A program made the position numbers and the translations under genes. A stretch of DNA of 12,344 nt from NCBI GenBank assembly GCA_002393835.1, contig DGTW01000368.1, forward strand, positions 1-12,344. Direction: 5' to 3'. Below are positions 1 to 6,459 of this stretch, in pieces. This stretch comes from Treponema sp. UBA4326. Its GTDB lineage: Bacteria; Spirochaetota; Spirochaetia; Treponematales; Treponemataceae. How positions within the stretch are numbered: position 1 is the first letter of the stretch; the number at the start of each line of letters is the position of its first letter. The notes under the pieces are model-generated. The model did not search any database. It was not told the DNA's origin and was given only the letters and a program-made list of their open reading frames with translations.

Positions 1-112
1 CCCTGAAAAACCAGGAATGTTCGCCAATCAGATGAAATCGACCTGGAGTGCAAACAAGCACATCCGGAGAATGACCGTATTCAGACTTATGAATATCTTT
101 TACAAGATCCAT
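1..112 (-). CDS. GHMP sugar kinase, galactokinase-like (N-terminal 37 codons only)
   Basis: This is the start of a gene reading off the left edge. The 37 visible residues begin MDLVKDIHKSEYG and reach the GHMP-kinase substrate motif at residues 23-34, PGRFHLIGEHSW, which corresponds to PGRVNLIGEHTD of classic galactokinases. Galactokinases phosphorylate galactose at C1 with ATP in the cytoplasm. Seen directly: the Arg, Gly-Glu-His core is kept, but the Asn is His and the Asp after Glu-His-x is Trp, so the sugar specificity may differ. I chose the ATG at 110-112 because a G-rich stretch resembling a ribosome site precedes it; an in-frame ATG at 131-133 would add seven residues. It is divergent from lnt, with a gap of about 71 bp. 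Family membership is fairly sure; galactose as substrate is not, so no symbol is given. Confidence 0.75.
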   Translation of the reverse strand, partial: MDLVKDIHKSEYGHSPDVLVCTPGRFHLIGEHSWFFR

Positions 113-145
113 AGACCCCCCACCGCTGTTCATTTTCAAGCACAA

Positions 146-174
146 TTGCTTTTTTAAACGCAACTTTATAGAAT
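146..174 (+). promoter_or_regulatory. Predicted sigma-70-type promoter of lnt
   Basis: TTGCTT (146-151) and TAGAAT (169-174) are separated by 17 bp. Transcription would begin near 181, only a few bases before the lnt ATG at 184. No ribosome-binding sequence precedes that ATG, so the mRNA may be nearly leaderless. This is a prediction from sequence match only. Confidence 0.4.
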
Positions 175-183
175 AATAGCATA

Positions 184-2007
184 ATGTTTCGATTTTTACA
201 AATTTTTTGTGCGATTCTATCGAGCTTTATCCTCGCCCTCGCCATTCCCAACGAATATCTTGTTTTCGGCTCTCCACTCATCGGGCTTTTCGCACTTTTT
301 CCCCTCTATGTCGCTCTCTCAACATCAAAATCTTACGGCTGGTCATTTTTTCTCTGCTTCCTCCACGGCTCAATAACCCATCTTTTGTCAAGTTTCTGGC
401 TGGGAAATTTTGCCGGCTTCGCCATATTCACCCTTGGAGCCTCTGACCTCGGCACAGGTTTTTTCGAGGGATTTTTCGCCCTGGCCTTTCACTTTCCCCG
501 CCTTTTCGCAAAAAAATCGGAGCTACTTTCAGAAGATTCCGGACTGAACCATTTTGCCGTCCCATTCAGGATTTTCTGGTTCGCCTCCGTATACACAATC
601 TGGGAATACTGCAAGTCAACCGGCTTTTTGGCCTACCCCTGGGGAACTCTTTCAATGTGCGCCTACGAGTGGGAATGGCTCACTCAAATAGCCGACATCA
701 CAGGAGTTTACGGCGTAAGCTTCCTTTTTGCCATGGTTTCGGCCCTTCTCGGAGAAGGAAGCCTTCTTTTGTCACGCCTTGCCAATTCATCAGCAAAAAA
801 TGAAATCTTCGTTTCCTACAAAAAGACCTGTTTTACAGCCCTTGCCCTCTTTGCCCTCTCCCTTTGCTACGGAATCTACCAGCTGACCCTGGAGCGAAAA
901 CCAATAAAAAACATGAACACCCTTCTAGTCCAGCAGAACAGGAATCCCCACCGCAAGGTTGAAGAGGAAAACATCCTTCTGGCTGAAAAAATAACAAGGG
1001 AAGCTCTCGAAAAGAATTATGACGGAGGAAAAAGCTGCGACCTCGTGGTATGGAGCGAGGCAGTTCTTTCAAAACGCTTTCCCCCGGCCGAAATATACTA
1101 CAAATTTTTCCCATCCGATGAGCCGCTGATTAAATTCATCAAGGGCACTCAGACACCCTTCATCATCGGGGGACCCGTGGTATTCAATGACGAGCTTCAC
1201 GAATACGGAAACTCTGCCCTTCTCTTCGACAAAAACGGAAAATTCTCAGGCTCCTACACAAAAATGCATCTCGTTCCCTTCGCCGAGCTGATTCCCCTCC
1301 GACAATACGAGAAAGTCAGGTCGATAATCAAAAGCATGGTGGGTTTTTCCTACGGCTGGACTCCCGGAAAGCGCCCAGTCCTCTTTGAAATCCCCCTCAA
1401 CAACTCAGACATTGACAACGAGCCATACAAAATCATCTCGATTGCAGGGCAAGAGGAAAAGACAGTGCCAAAAACAGCCGTGCTTTCCACCCCAATTTGC
1501 TTCGACGACTCCGCGCATGAAGTCTGCCGCGCACTCTACCTTTGCGGAAGCGAAGTTTTCGTCAACATAACTAACGACTCATGGTCCAAGACAGAATCAG
1601 CCGAAATCCAGCACTTCGTCGTGGCCCACTACCGCTCCATCGAATTCAGGACAACCACCATCAGGAGTGCAAACGCCGGATACACATGCGTGATTGACCC
1701 CAGGGGCAAAGTCCTGGCCGATCTTCCCCTCTTCACCGAAGACGCCCTCGCCTGCAAGGTACCCATTTACCAGAGGGAAATGACGGTTTACGCCATGTAC
1801 GGAGACTGGCTTCCCTGGAGTCTGATTTTTCTTGCCTTCGCCTATATTTTCTTTGCCTGCAAGCAAAAAAAAGAAGAGGAAAGCTACCTTTCTGCATTCA
1901 GCCTCTCCCTGCTTCCCCACGAAATCCAATGGTACGAGCAGTGGGATTCAGTCTGCAAAAATTACTCAAGCACCTTCGCTATTGACTGGAACGAGTGGAA
2001 CCTGTAA
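184..2007 (+). CDS. lnt: Apolipoprotein N-acyltransferase Lnt
   Basis: Lnt transfers an acyl chain from a phospholipid to the N-terminal cysteine of apolipoproteins, the last step of lipoprotein maturation in the cytoplasmic membrane. Residues 1 to about 240 are hydrophobic membrane segments. A nitrilase-like domain follows (about 245-535), then a last membrane segment (about 543-560) and a charged tail of about 48 residues. The expected catalytic triad is Glu292 (in WSEA), Lys360 (in YTKMHLVPFAE) and Cys439 (in PICFDD). The Glu-Lys distance, 68 residues, equals that of E. coli Lnt, but Lys-Cys is 79 against 52, so there is an insert of about 27 residues. At 607 aa it is longer than E. coli Lnt (about 512). 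Residues beside the triad differ: Phe-Asp follows the Cys where E. coli has Tyr-Glu. The start was chosen as the first ATG before the membrane segment; no clear ribosome site is visible. Confidence 0.93.
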   Translation: MFRFLQIFCAILSSFILALAIPNEYLVFGSPLIGLFALFPLYVALSTSKSYGWSFFLCFLHGSITHLLSSFWLGNFAGFAIFTLGASDLGTGFFEGFFALAFHFPRLFAKKSELLSEDSGLNHFAVPFRIFWFASVYTIWEYCKSTGFLAYPWGTLSMCAYEWEWLTQIADITGVYGVSFLFAMVSALLGEGSLLLSRLANSSAKNEIFVSYKKTCFTALALFALSLCYGIYQLTLERKPIKNMNTLLVQQNRNPHRKVEEENILLAEKITREALEKNYDGGKSCDLVVWSEAVLSKRFPPAEIYYKFFPSDEPLIKFIKGTQTPFIIGGPVVFNDELHEYGNSALLFDKNGKFSGSYTKMHLVPFAELIPLRQYEKVRSIIKSMVGFSYGWTPGKRPVLFEIPLNNSDIDNEPYKIISIAGQEEKTVPKTAVLSTPICFDDSAHEVCRALYLCGSEVFVNITNDSWSKTESAEIQHFVVAHYRSIEFRTTTIRSANAGYTCVIDPRGKVLADLPLFTEDALACKVPIYQREMTVYAMYGDWLPWSLIFLAFAYIFFACKQKKEEESYLSAFSLSLLPHEIQWYEQWDSVCKNYSSTFAIDWNEWNL

Positions 2008-2010
2008 GAT
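1982..2010 (+). promoter_or_regulatory. Predicted sigma-70-type promoter of bioY
   Basis: TTGACT (1982-1987) and TAAGAT (2005-2010) have a 17-bp spacer and lie over the end of lnt. The predicted start of transcription, near 2017, falls inside the left arm of the inverted repeat at 2009-2045. That is where a repressor would act. Inferred from sequence only. Confidence 0.5.
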
Positions 2011-2045
2011 TGTTAACATATCTTACATAACAAAAGGTTAACAAT
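2009..2045 (+). promoter_or_regulatory. BirA-like biotin operator in front of bioY
   Basis: ATTGTTAAC (2009-2017) and GTTAACAAT (2037-2045) form a perfect 9-bp inverted repeat with a 19-bp spacer. BirA repressors bind half-sites of the type TTGTNAAC...GTTNACAA; the E. coli bio operator has 18 bp between the same 8-bp half-sites, so this one is one base wider. The left arm overlaps the predicted -10 and transcription start. The right arm overlaps the ribosome site (AAAAGG, 2032-2037) of bioY. Position before a biotin transporter gene supports the call. That BirA of this organism has a DNA-binding domain is assumed, not seen. Confidence 0.6.
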
Positions 2046-2047
2046 TT

Positions 2048-2626
2048 ATGAAAACAAAAAAACTCGTTTTCACAGCCCTCTTCGGGGCCTTAATTTCCAT
2101 TGGCTGCGTAATAGCCATTCCACTACCGGGCGGAGTTCCGATTACAGTGCAGAACCTTTTCGCCATTCTTGCGGGAGGAGTCCTCGGCTCTTTCTGGGGC
2201 GGACTTTCAGTCTTAATCTGGATTATCCTTGGAGCCGTGGGAATTCCGGTCTTTGCAAACGCACACGGCGGTCTGGCAATAATTTTAGGCCCTACTGGCG
2301 GATACATGCTGGGATACGCATTGGGCTCCCTCTTTTTGGGAATGACTTTAGGCAGTCCTAAACTGACCGAAAGAAAAAAAGACGCAAAGCTTGTCATTAA
2401 AATCGTCCTTTTTTCACTCATAGCCTATGCCCTGGTCTATCTTCCGGGAATTCCATGGTTCATGCATGTAATGGCAGGAAAGGGAAAGCCACAGACCTTC
2501 CAGAACGCACTTCGCCTCACCTTTATCCCCTTTATTCCCGGTGACTTAATAAAATGGGCAGTGACTATTTCCCTGCTTGCTTTTCTAAGGCCAATTGCGG
2601 CAAGATACATTAGCAGCGAGGAATAA
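2048..2626 (+). CDS. bioY: Biotin transporter BioY (ECF S component)
   Basis: BioY is the biotin-binding membrane subunit of energy-coupling factor transporters; it works with a shared EcfT/EcfA module or, in some bacteria, alone. The 192-aa protein is of usual length and made of about six hydrophobic helices. Family motifs are clear: GVPITVQNLFAILAGGVLG near residues 28-47, GIPVFA with a Gly-rich turn and GPTGGYMLGY in the middle, and FIPGDLIKW near the C-terminus, the conserved Pro-Gly-Asp-Lys helix start. The ATG at 2048 has AAAAGG ten bases upstream. No ecfA, ecfT or biotin-synthesis gene lies in the window, so the energising module must be encoded elsewhere. It follows lnt by 40 bp but has its own predicted promoter and operator, so biotin-dependent repression is likely. 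Confidence 0.93.
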   Translation: MKTKKLVFTALFGALISIGCVIAIPLPGGVPITVQNLFAILAGGVLGSFWGGLSVLIWIILGAVGIPVFANAHGGLAIILGPTGGYMLGYALGSLFLGMTLGSPKLTERKKDAKLVIKIVLFSLIAYALVYLPGIPWFMHVMAGKGKPQTFQNALRLTFIPFIPGDLIKWAVTISLLAFLRPIAARYISSEE

Positions 2627-2632
2627 AAAATG

Positions 2633-2652
2633 AGGGGGAAAGCCTTCCCCTT
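2633..2652 (+). terminator. Hairpin after bioY, weak terminator candidate
   Basis: A stem of GGGGAA (2635-2640) with TTCCCC (2645-2650), extendable to 8 bp with one G-T pair, and a 4-base loop, starts seven bases after the bioY stop. Only a short T run follows, so termination would be partial at best. Reading through into urtB is possible. Confidence 0.35.
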
Positions 2653-2814
2653 TGCGCCCACTTCGTTGGTCGCTACCCTTTCTGCGGGGTAGGGAGACGG
2701 TCGCCGTAGGCGAAAAAACTTGCGAGGCAAGTTTTTAGTCGAGTCTCGGTGAAGGCTGGGCCTGAACCGCACCCCCGCAACGCCCCCTTTTTTGCAACAA
2801 TGACTGGATTTTTT
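2653..2814. repeat. Intergenic hairpin cluster, probable dispersed repeat
   Basis: This stretch before urtB holds consecutive hairpins: CTACCC/GGGTAG (2673-2678 with 2687-2692), TCGCC-GTA-GGCGA (2701-2713) and a 10-bp stem at 2714-2736 listed separately. It continues with C-rich sequence to about 2790. The translated frames look non-coding, with no family match I recognise. Tightly packed short-loop hairpins between genes are typical of REP-like intergenic repeats, but only one copy is in the window, so repeat status is inferred. I found no convincing promoter for urtB here. Confidence 0.4.
2714..2736. terminator. Bidirectional terminator-like hairpin before urtB
   Basis: AAAAACTTGC (2714-2723), loop GAG and GCAAGTTTTT (2727-2736) form a perfect 10-bp stem with a 3-base loop. 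The A/T end of the stem gives a run of five T on either strand, as in bidirectional intrinsic terminators. It would separate bioY from the urt genes, unless it is only part of the surrounding repeat. Confidence 0.5.
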
Positions 2815-3720
2815 ATGAATACATTTTTTACCATTTTATTTAACGGAATTAGTCTTAGCTCAATTCTCCTGCTGGCGGCAATCGGCCTGTCAGTTACTTT
2901 TGGACTGATGCGGGTCATCAACATGGCTCACGGCGAGTTCATTATGATTGGCTCCTACACTACTTTTCTTGTGCAGAATTTTTTTATCGCCTTTTTGCCC
3001 CCTTCGGCTTTTGATTTGTATTATCCTGTGGCGATTGTCTTTTCATTTTTTGTCTCGGCACTTTTCGGTTGCATTCTTGAAAGGCTCGTCATAAAAAGGC
3101 TTTACGGCCGCGAAATGGATTCCCTGCTTGCGACCTGGGGCGTGAGCCTCTTTTTGCAGCAGCTTGCCCGCTCAATTTTCGGAGCACCAAATGTCAATGT
3201 AAGCTCACCGTCAGTGCTTAACGGAAATCTTGAGATTTTTGGACTTGCCATGACATATAAGCGGCTTTTCATAATTTTTCTTGTTGCTGCCTGTCTCGTT
3301 TTCATGTACCTCTTGATGTACAAGACATCTTACGGAAAAAAAGTTCGTGCCACAATGCAAAACCGGGCCATGGCACAGTGTCTCGGAATCAAAACGAATC
3401 GAATCGACACCTTCACATTCGCAATTGGTTCCGGGCTGGCTGGTGTGGCGGGCTGTGCTCTCTGTCTGCTCGGCTCTGTCGGACCTTCTCTGGGACAAAA
3501 CTACATAATCGACGCATTCATGGTCGTTGTTTTGGGCGGAGTCGGAAAACTCTCTGGAGCAATCGCAGGAGCGCTTCTCATCGGAATGAGCAATGCTTTC
3601 ATTCAGTTTGGAACTTCGGCCAACATTGCAAAGGCAATAGTCCTGATTCTTGTGGTTATGTTTCTTCAGAAAAAACCTCAGGGCTTGTTCACGATTCATT
3701 CCCGTTCTCTCGATGACTAG
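2815..3720 (+). CDS. urtB: Urea ABC transporter permease UrtB
   Basis: UrtB is one of two membrane permeases of the high-affinity urea transporter UrtABCDE, in the LivH/LivM branched-chain amino-acid permease family. Typical UrtB features are GLMRVINMAHGEFIMIGSYT in the first third, the block VRATMQNRAMAQCLGI, and in the last third GSVGPSLGQNYIIDAFMVVV followed by GGVGKLSG and the terminal KKPQGLF. The QNRAMA and GQNYI blocks are what set UrtB apart from LivH. The frame is open from 2749, but I start at ATG 2815 (301 aa): the protein then begins MNTFFTILFNG like relatives, GGA lies six bases upstream, and the preceding residues are Pro-rich with no counterpart in the family. It heads urtBCDE; urtC begins 26 bp later. 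The substrate-binding gene urtA, often placed just upstream, is absent. Confidence 0.92.
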   Translation: MNTFFTILFNGISLSSILLLAAIGLSVTFGLMRVINMAHGEFIMIGSYTTFLVQNFFIAFLPPSAFDLYYPVAIVFSFFVSALFGCILERLVIKRLYGREMDSLLATWGVSLFLQQLARSIFGAPNVNVSSPSVLNGNLEIFGLAMTYKRLFIIFLVAACLVFMYLLMYKTSYGKKVRATMQNRAMAQCLGIKTNRIDTFTFAIGSGLAGVAGCALCLLGSVGPSLGQNYIIDAFMVVVLGGVGKLSGAIAGALLIGMSNAFIQFGTSANIAKAIVLILVVMFLQKKPQGLFTIHSRSLDD

Positions 3721-3746
3721 CGGCATTTTCAGAAAGTGAGGTCAAT

Positions 3747-4868
3747 ATGATTCTAAAAAATAAAATATCTGCTCTTTATAAGGCTACGCTTTACGGCAGC
3801 GAAACTTCAATCGACGGTCTAAATCCAAAAAGAAAAAATATCGCCTTTTCATTAATCGTCCTGATTGTTGCCCTTCTCCCCCTTTTTCTATCGCCATTCA
3901 GGGTCAGTCTTGCAGGAAAATACATAACCTATGCGATTGTCGCCCTCAGCATCGACTTAATCTGGGGCTACACGGGAATCTTGAGTCTCGGTCATGGAGT
4001 TTTCTTCGGTCTTGGCGGTTACGGGATGGGAATGTATCTCAAACTCGTCGCAAGCAAGGGAAATCTACCCGATTTTATGAGCTGGAGCGGAAGGACAACG
4101 CTTCCCTGGTTCTGGGAATTTTACAAGAATGCACCAGAGGCCATTATGATGATAATTCTTGTGCCTTCACTCCTCGCCTTTGCGCTTGGAATTCTTACTT
4201 TCATGAACAGAATTAAAGGAGTTTATTTCTCAATTCTTTCACAAGCACTGGCTCTTGTTTTTGTCACTCTCTTCGTCGGTCTTCAGCAATACACAGGCGG
4301 AACAAACGGAATCACAGAATTCACGACTCTCTTTGGTCTTCCTATTGCGGGAAAATCGGCAAAGCTAATGTGGTATTATGTCTCCCTCTTCTTCCTGATA
4401 ATCACATATATGGTTTTCTCGGCGATTATGAAGACAAAATGTGGCCGGGTTCTTGTGGCAATTCGTGACGGCGAAAACAGGGCAAGGTTCTCCGGCTATC
4501 AAACTGCGGCCTACAAGACCTTCGTTTATGTCCTTAGCGCACTGTTCACAGGAATCGCAGGGGCACTTTTTGTTCCTTTCAGCGGAATTATCTCACCTTC
4601 GGAAATGAGCGTGTCAAACTCAATTGATATGGCAATCTGGGTTGCGGTGGGAGGCAGAGGAACCTTAATCGGTGCCGTCATAGGAGCCTTTCTGGTTAAT
4701 TTGACTAAAACCATGATCAGCGAAACTTTTCCTGAAATCTGGTCATATTTTATCGGTGCAATTTTCGTTATCGTCGTTCTTTTTTTGCCTCGGGGACTTA
4801 CCGGCGTATTTACAGATGCAAAGGAGAAATTAAAGAAAATGTCATTCGCATGTACAAAAAGACAATAA
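3747..4868 (+). CDS. urtC: Urea ABC transporter permease UrtC
   Basis: This is the second membrane permease of the urea transporter, pairing with UrtB in the cytoplasmic membrane. The 373-aa protein, near the usual family length, has an N-terminal leader of about 30 polar residues and then around ten hydrophobic segments. Family blocks include IDLIWGYTGILSLGHGVFFG near residues 70-90, the periplasmic LPDFMSW and LPWFWEFY that are characteristic of UrtC, RIKGVYFSILSQA, GGTNGIT, AIRDGENRARFSGY for ATPase coupling, and the C-terminal GGRGTLIGAVIGAFLVN then FPEIWSYFIGA and LPRGLTG. GTGAGGT sits just before the ATG at 3747. The urtD start is 17 bp beyond the stop, so the genes are surely co-transcribed. 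Confidence 0.94.
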   Translation: MILKNKISALYKATLYGSETSIDGLNPKRKNIAFSLIVLIVALLPLFLSPFRVSLAGKYITYAIVALSIDLIWGYTGILSLGHGVFFGLGGYGMGMYLKLVASKGNLPDFMSWSGRTTLPWFWEFYKNAPEAIMMIILVPSLLAFALGILTFMNRIKGVYFSILSQALALVFVTLFVGLQQYTGGTNGITEFTTLFGLPIAGKSAKLMWYYVSLFFLIITYMVFSAIMKTKCGRVLVAIRDGENRARFSGYQTAAYKTFVYVLSALFTGIAGALFVPFSGIISPSEMSVSNSIDMAIWVAVGGRGTLIGAVIGAFLVNLTKTMISETFPEIWSYFIGAIFVIVVLFLPRGLTGVFTDAKEKLKKMSFACTKRQ

Positions 4869-4885
4869 AGACAGGAGGTTGATTT

Positions 4886-5737
4886 ATGACTAATCAGAAA
4901 TTTCGGGTGACTCCCGTAATCGAAATATCAGACATCTCTGTACAATTTGATGGATTCAAGGCTCTTAGCAATGTAAGCACAAGTATCCTGCCTCATAGCG
5001 TTCACTTTTTCATTGGACCAAACGGTGCGGGCAAAACCACGCTGCTCGACATAATTTGCGGGAAAACACATCCTTCAAACGGAAAAATACTTTATCACGG
5101 CGGAATCGACTTTGGTATACGAAAATCCATCAACATCGATTTGACAAAACTCTCAGAATCAGAAATCGTTGAGGAAGGAATCGGACGCAAATTTCAGGCT
5201 CCGTCTGTTTTTACAAGCCTGACTGTTTGGGAAAATATGGAAATTTCTCTGAAAGGAAGTAAGAATGTACTCTCCTCCCTCTTTTTTAAAATTTCAAAAG
5301 AACAAAAAGAAAGAATCGAATCAATCTTAGCTTTCATCAGCCTGACAGATAAAAAATTCGAAAAGGCCTCTTCTCTGTCCCATGGACAAAAACAATGGCT
5401 GGAAATCGGAATGCTTCTTGTGCAGGAGCCGACAGTGCTTCTTCTTGATGAGCCGGTCGCAGGAATGGGCAAAGAAGAGACGACAAAAACCGGGCAGCTT
5501 ATCAGAAAAATCGCTGAAAAATACGCTGTCGTAGTAGTTGAGCATGATATGGAGTTCGTGCGTGCAGTCGCCGACCGAGTGACCGTAATGCACGAGGGAA
5601 AAATTCTTGTAGAAGGGAGCGCCAATGAAGTGCTTGCTGATGAGAAGGTTCGTGCGGTTTATCTTGGGCGAGGAAAATTCCATAAAAGCGGACAAAAGGT
5701 AGAATCAGAAATTTCGGAGGAAAGAAAAAATGCTTGA
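4886..5737 (+). CDS. urtD: Urea ABC transporter ATP-binding protein UrtD
   Basis: One of two cytoplasmic ATPases that drive urea import. The ABC motifs are complete: Walker A GPNGAGKT (residues 44-51), a Q-loop in IGRKFQAPSVF, signature LSHGQ (164-168), Walker B LLLDE (185-189) and switch His220 in VEHD. RKFQ-x-PSVF and SHGQKQWLEIGMLL are typical of UrtD rather than LivG. At 283 aa it is somewhat long: about ten extra residues precede the ABC fold, there is an extra segment near DFGIRKSINI, and the tail is charged. A strong ribosome site, AGGAGGT (4873-4879), lies seven bases before the ATG. The last 8 bases overlap urtE, so translation of the two ATPases is probably coupled, fitting their heterodimer. 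Confidence 0.95.
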   Translation: MTNQKFRVTPVIEISDISVQFDGFKALSNVSTSILPHSVHFFIGPNGAGKTTLLDIICGKTHPSNGKILYHGGIDFGIRKSINIDLTKLSESEIVEEGIGRKFQAPSVFTSLTVWENMEISLKGSKNVLSSLFFKISKEQKERIESILAFISLTDKKFEKASSLSHGQKQWLEIGMLLVQEPTVLLLDEPVAGMGKEETTKTGQLIRKIAEKYAVVVVEHDMEFVRAVADRVTVMHEGKILVEGSANEVLADEKVRAVYLGRGKFHKSGQKVESEISEERKNA

Positions 5738-6425
5738 AATAAAGAATCTCTCTTCATGGTATGGGGAAAGCAATATAATTCCAAATTTGACCCTTTCAGT
5801 TCCAGACGGAAAAGTTGTCTGTCTGATTGGGCGGAACGGTGTGGGAAAAAGCACCACTCTAAAAAGCATAATGGGTATGGTAAAAACGACAGGTGGAAAT
5901 ATCCTTTTTGACGGTGAAGAAATCCGTCATAAAAAAACTTACGAGCGTGCAAGTCTTGGAATCGGCTATGTCCCGCAAGGCAGGGAAATATTTCCGCAGC
6001 TTACGGTTGAGGAAAATCTGGCGTTGGGACTTGAAGAAAAGGGCGGTAAAGGCAGAATCGGAGAGGAGATTTTTGAATTATTTCCAATTATAAAGACCTT
6101 TTTGAAGCGCAAGGGCGGAAATTTAAGCGGTGGTCAGCAACAGCAGCTTGCAATAGCCAGAGCGCTCGTGAGCCATCCAAAACTTTTGATTCTGGACGAG
6201 CCGACCGAAGGAATTCAGCCATCAATTATCGAAGACATTGCAACGGCAATTCAAAAAGTAAACAGAGAGCTGGGAATCACGATTCTGATTGTCGAGCAGT
6301 ACCTGGATTTCGTTCTTGAAGTGAGTGACAGCTATTATGTCATGGATAAAGGCGAAATCACCCTGGAGGGGCTGACAAAAAATGCAGACTCCGCTTTGAT
6401 TCAGTCGAAGATGGTGATTGGGTGA
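5730..6425 (+). CDS. urtE: Urea ABC transporter ATP-binding protein UrtE
   Basis: The second ATPase of the urea importer. Motifs: Walker A GRNGVGKS (residues 34-41), Q-loop PQGREIFPQLTVEENL, signature LSGGQ (132-136), and Walker B LLILD with Glu157, inside LDEPTEGIQPSII, which is diagnostic for UrtE. The switch position reads VEQ (188-190), with Gln in place of His, as is usual in LivF/UrtE proteins and not a defect. The 231-aa length is normal. GGAGGAAA at 5717-5724 inside the end of urtD precedes the ATG, and the genes overlap by 8 bp. It is the last gene of the urt run; the next gene is convergent with only 34 bp between the two stop codons. Confidence 0.95.
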   Translation: MLEIKNLSSWYGESNIIPNLTLSVPDGKVVCLIGRNGVGKSTTLKSIMGMVKTTGGNILFDGEEIRHKKTYERASLGIGYVPQGREIFPQLTVEENLALGLEEKGGKGRIGEEIFELFPIIKTFLKRKGGNLSGGQQQQLAIARALVSHPKLLILDEPTEGIQPSIIEDIATAIQKVNRELGITILIVEQYLDFVLEVSDSYYVMDKGEITLEGLTKNADSALIQSKMVIG

Positions 6426-6459
6426 TGAAATTCAACTACATTCTTGGCTGATTTTGACA

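Noticed and set aside
138..155. Short hairpin AAGCA-CAAT-TGCTT with a T run, resembling a terminator
   Set aside because: The stem is only 5 bp, no plus-strand gene ends before it, and it overlaps the likely -35 of lnt.
2..157. A plus-strand frame open from the left edge for 51 codons, as if the end of an upstream gene
   Set aside because: The minus strand of the same stretch gives an unmistakable GHMP-kinase N-terminus; the plus frame shows no family features.
2437..2772. Minus-strand frame of 111 codons over the end of bioY and the hairpin cluster
   Set aside because: It is antisense to bioY, translates hairpin DNA, and has no recognisable domain or ribosome site.
2749..2814. Longer N-terminus for UrtB beginning at ATG 2749 or 2800
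   Set aside because: The added residues are Pro/charged with no family counterpart, and neither ATG has a ribosome site.
3211..3726. Minus-strand frame of 171 codons within urtB
   Set aside because: It lies wholly antisense to a well-conserved urtB and has a composition typical of shadow frames (Cys, Ser, His rich).
2815..6425. Branched-chain amino-acid transporter (livHMGF) instead of urea transporter
   Set aside because: UrtB, C, D and E each carry subfamily blocks (QNRAMA, LPWFW, RKFQAPSVF, LDEPTEGIQPSII), and the urease operon is adjacent.
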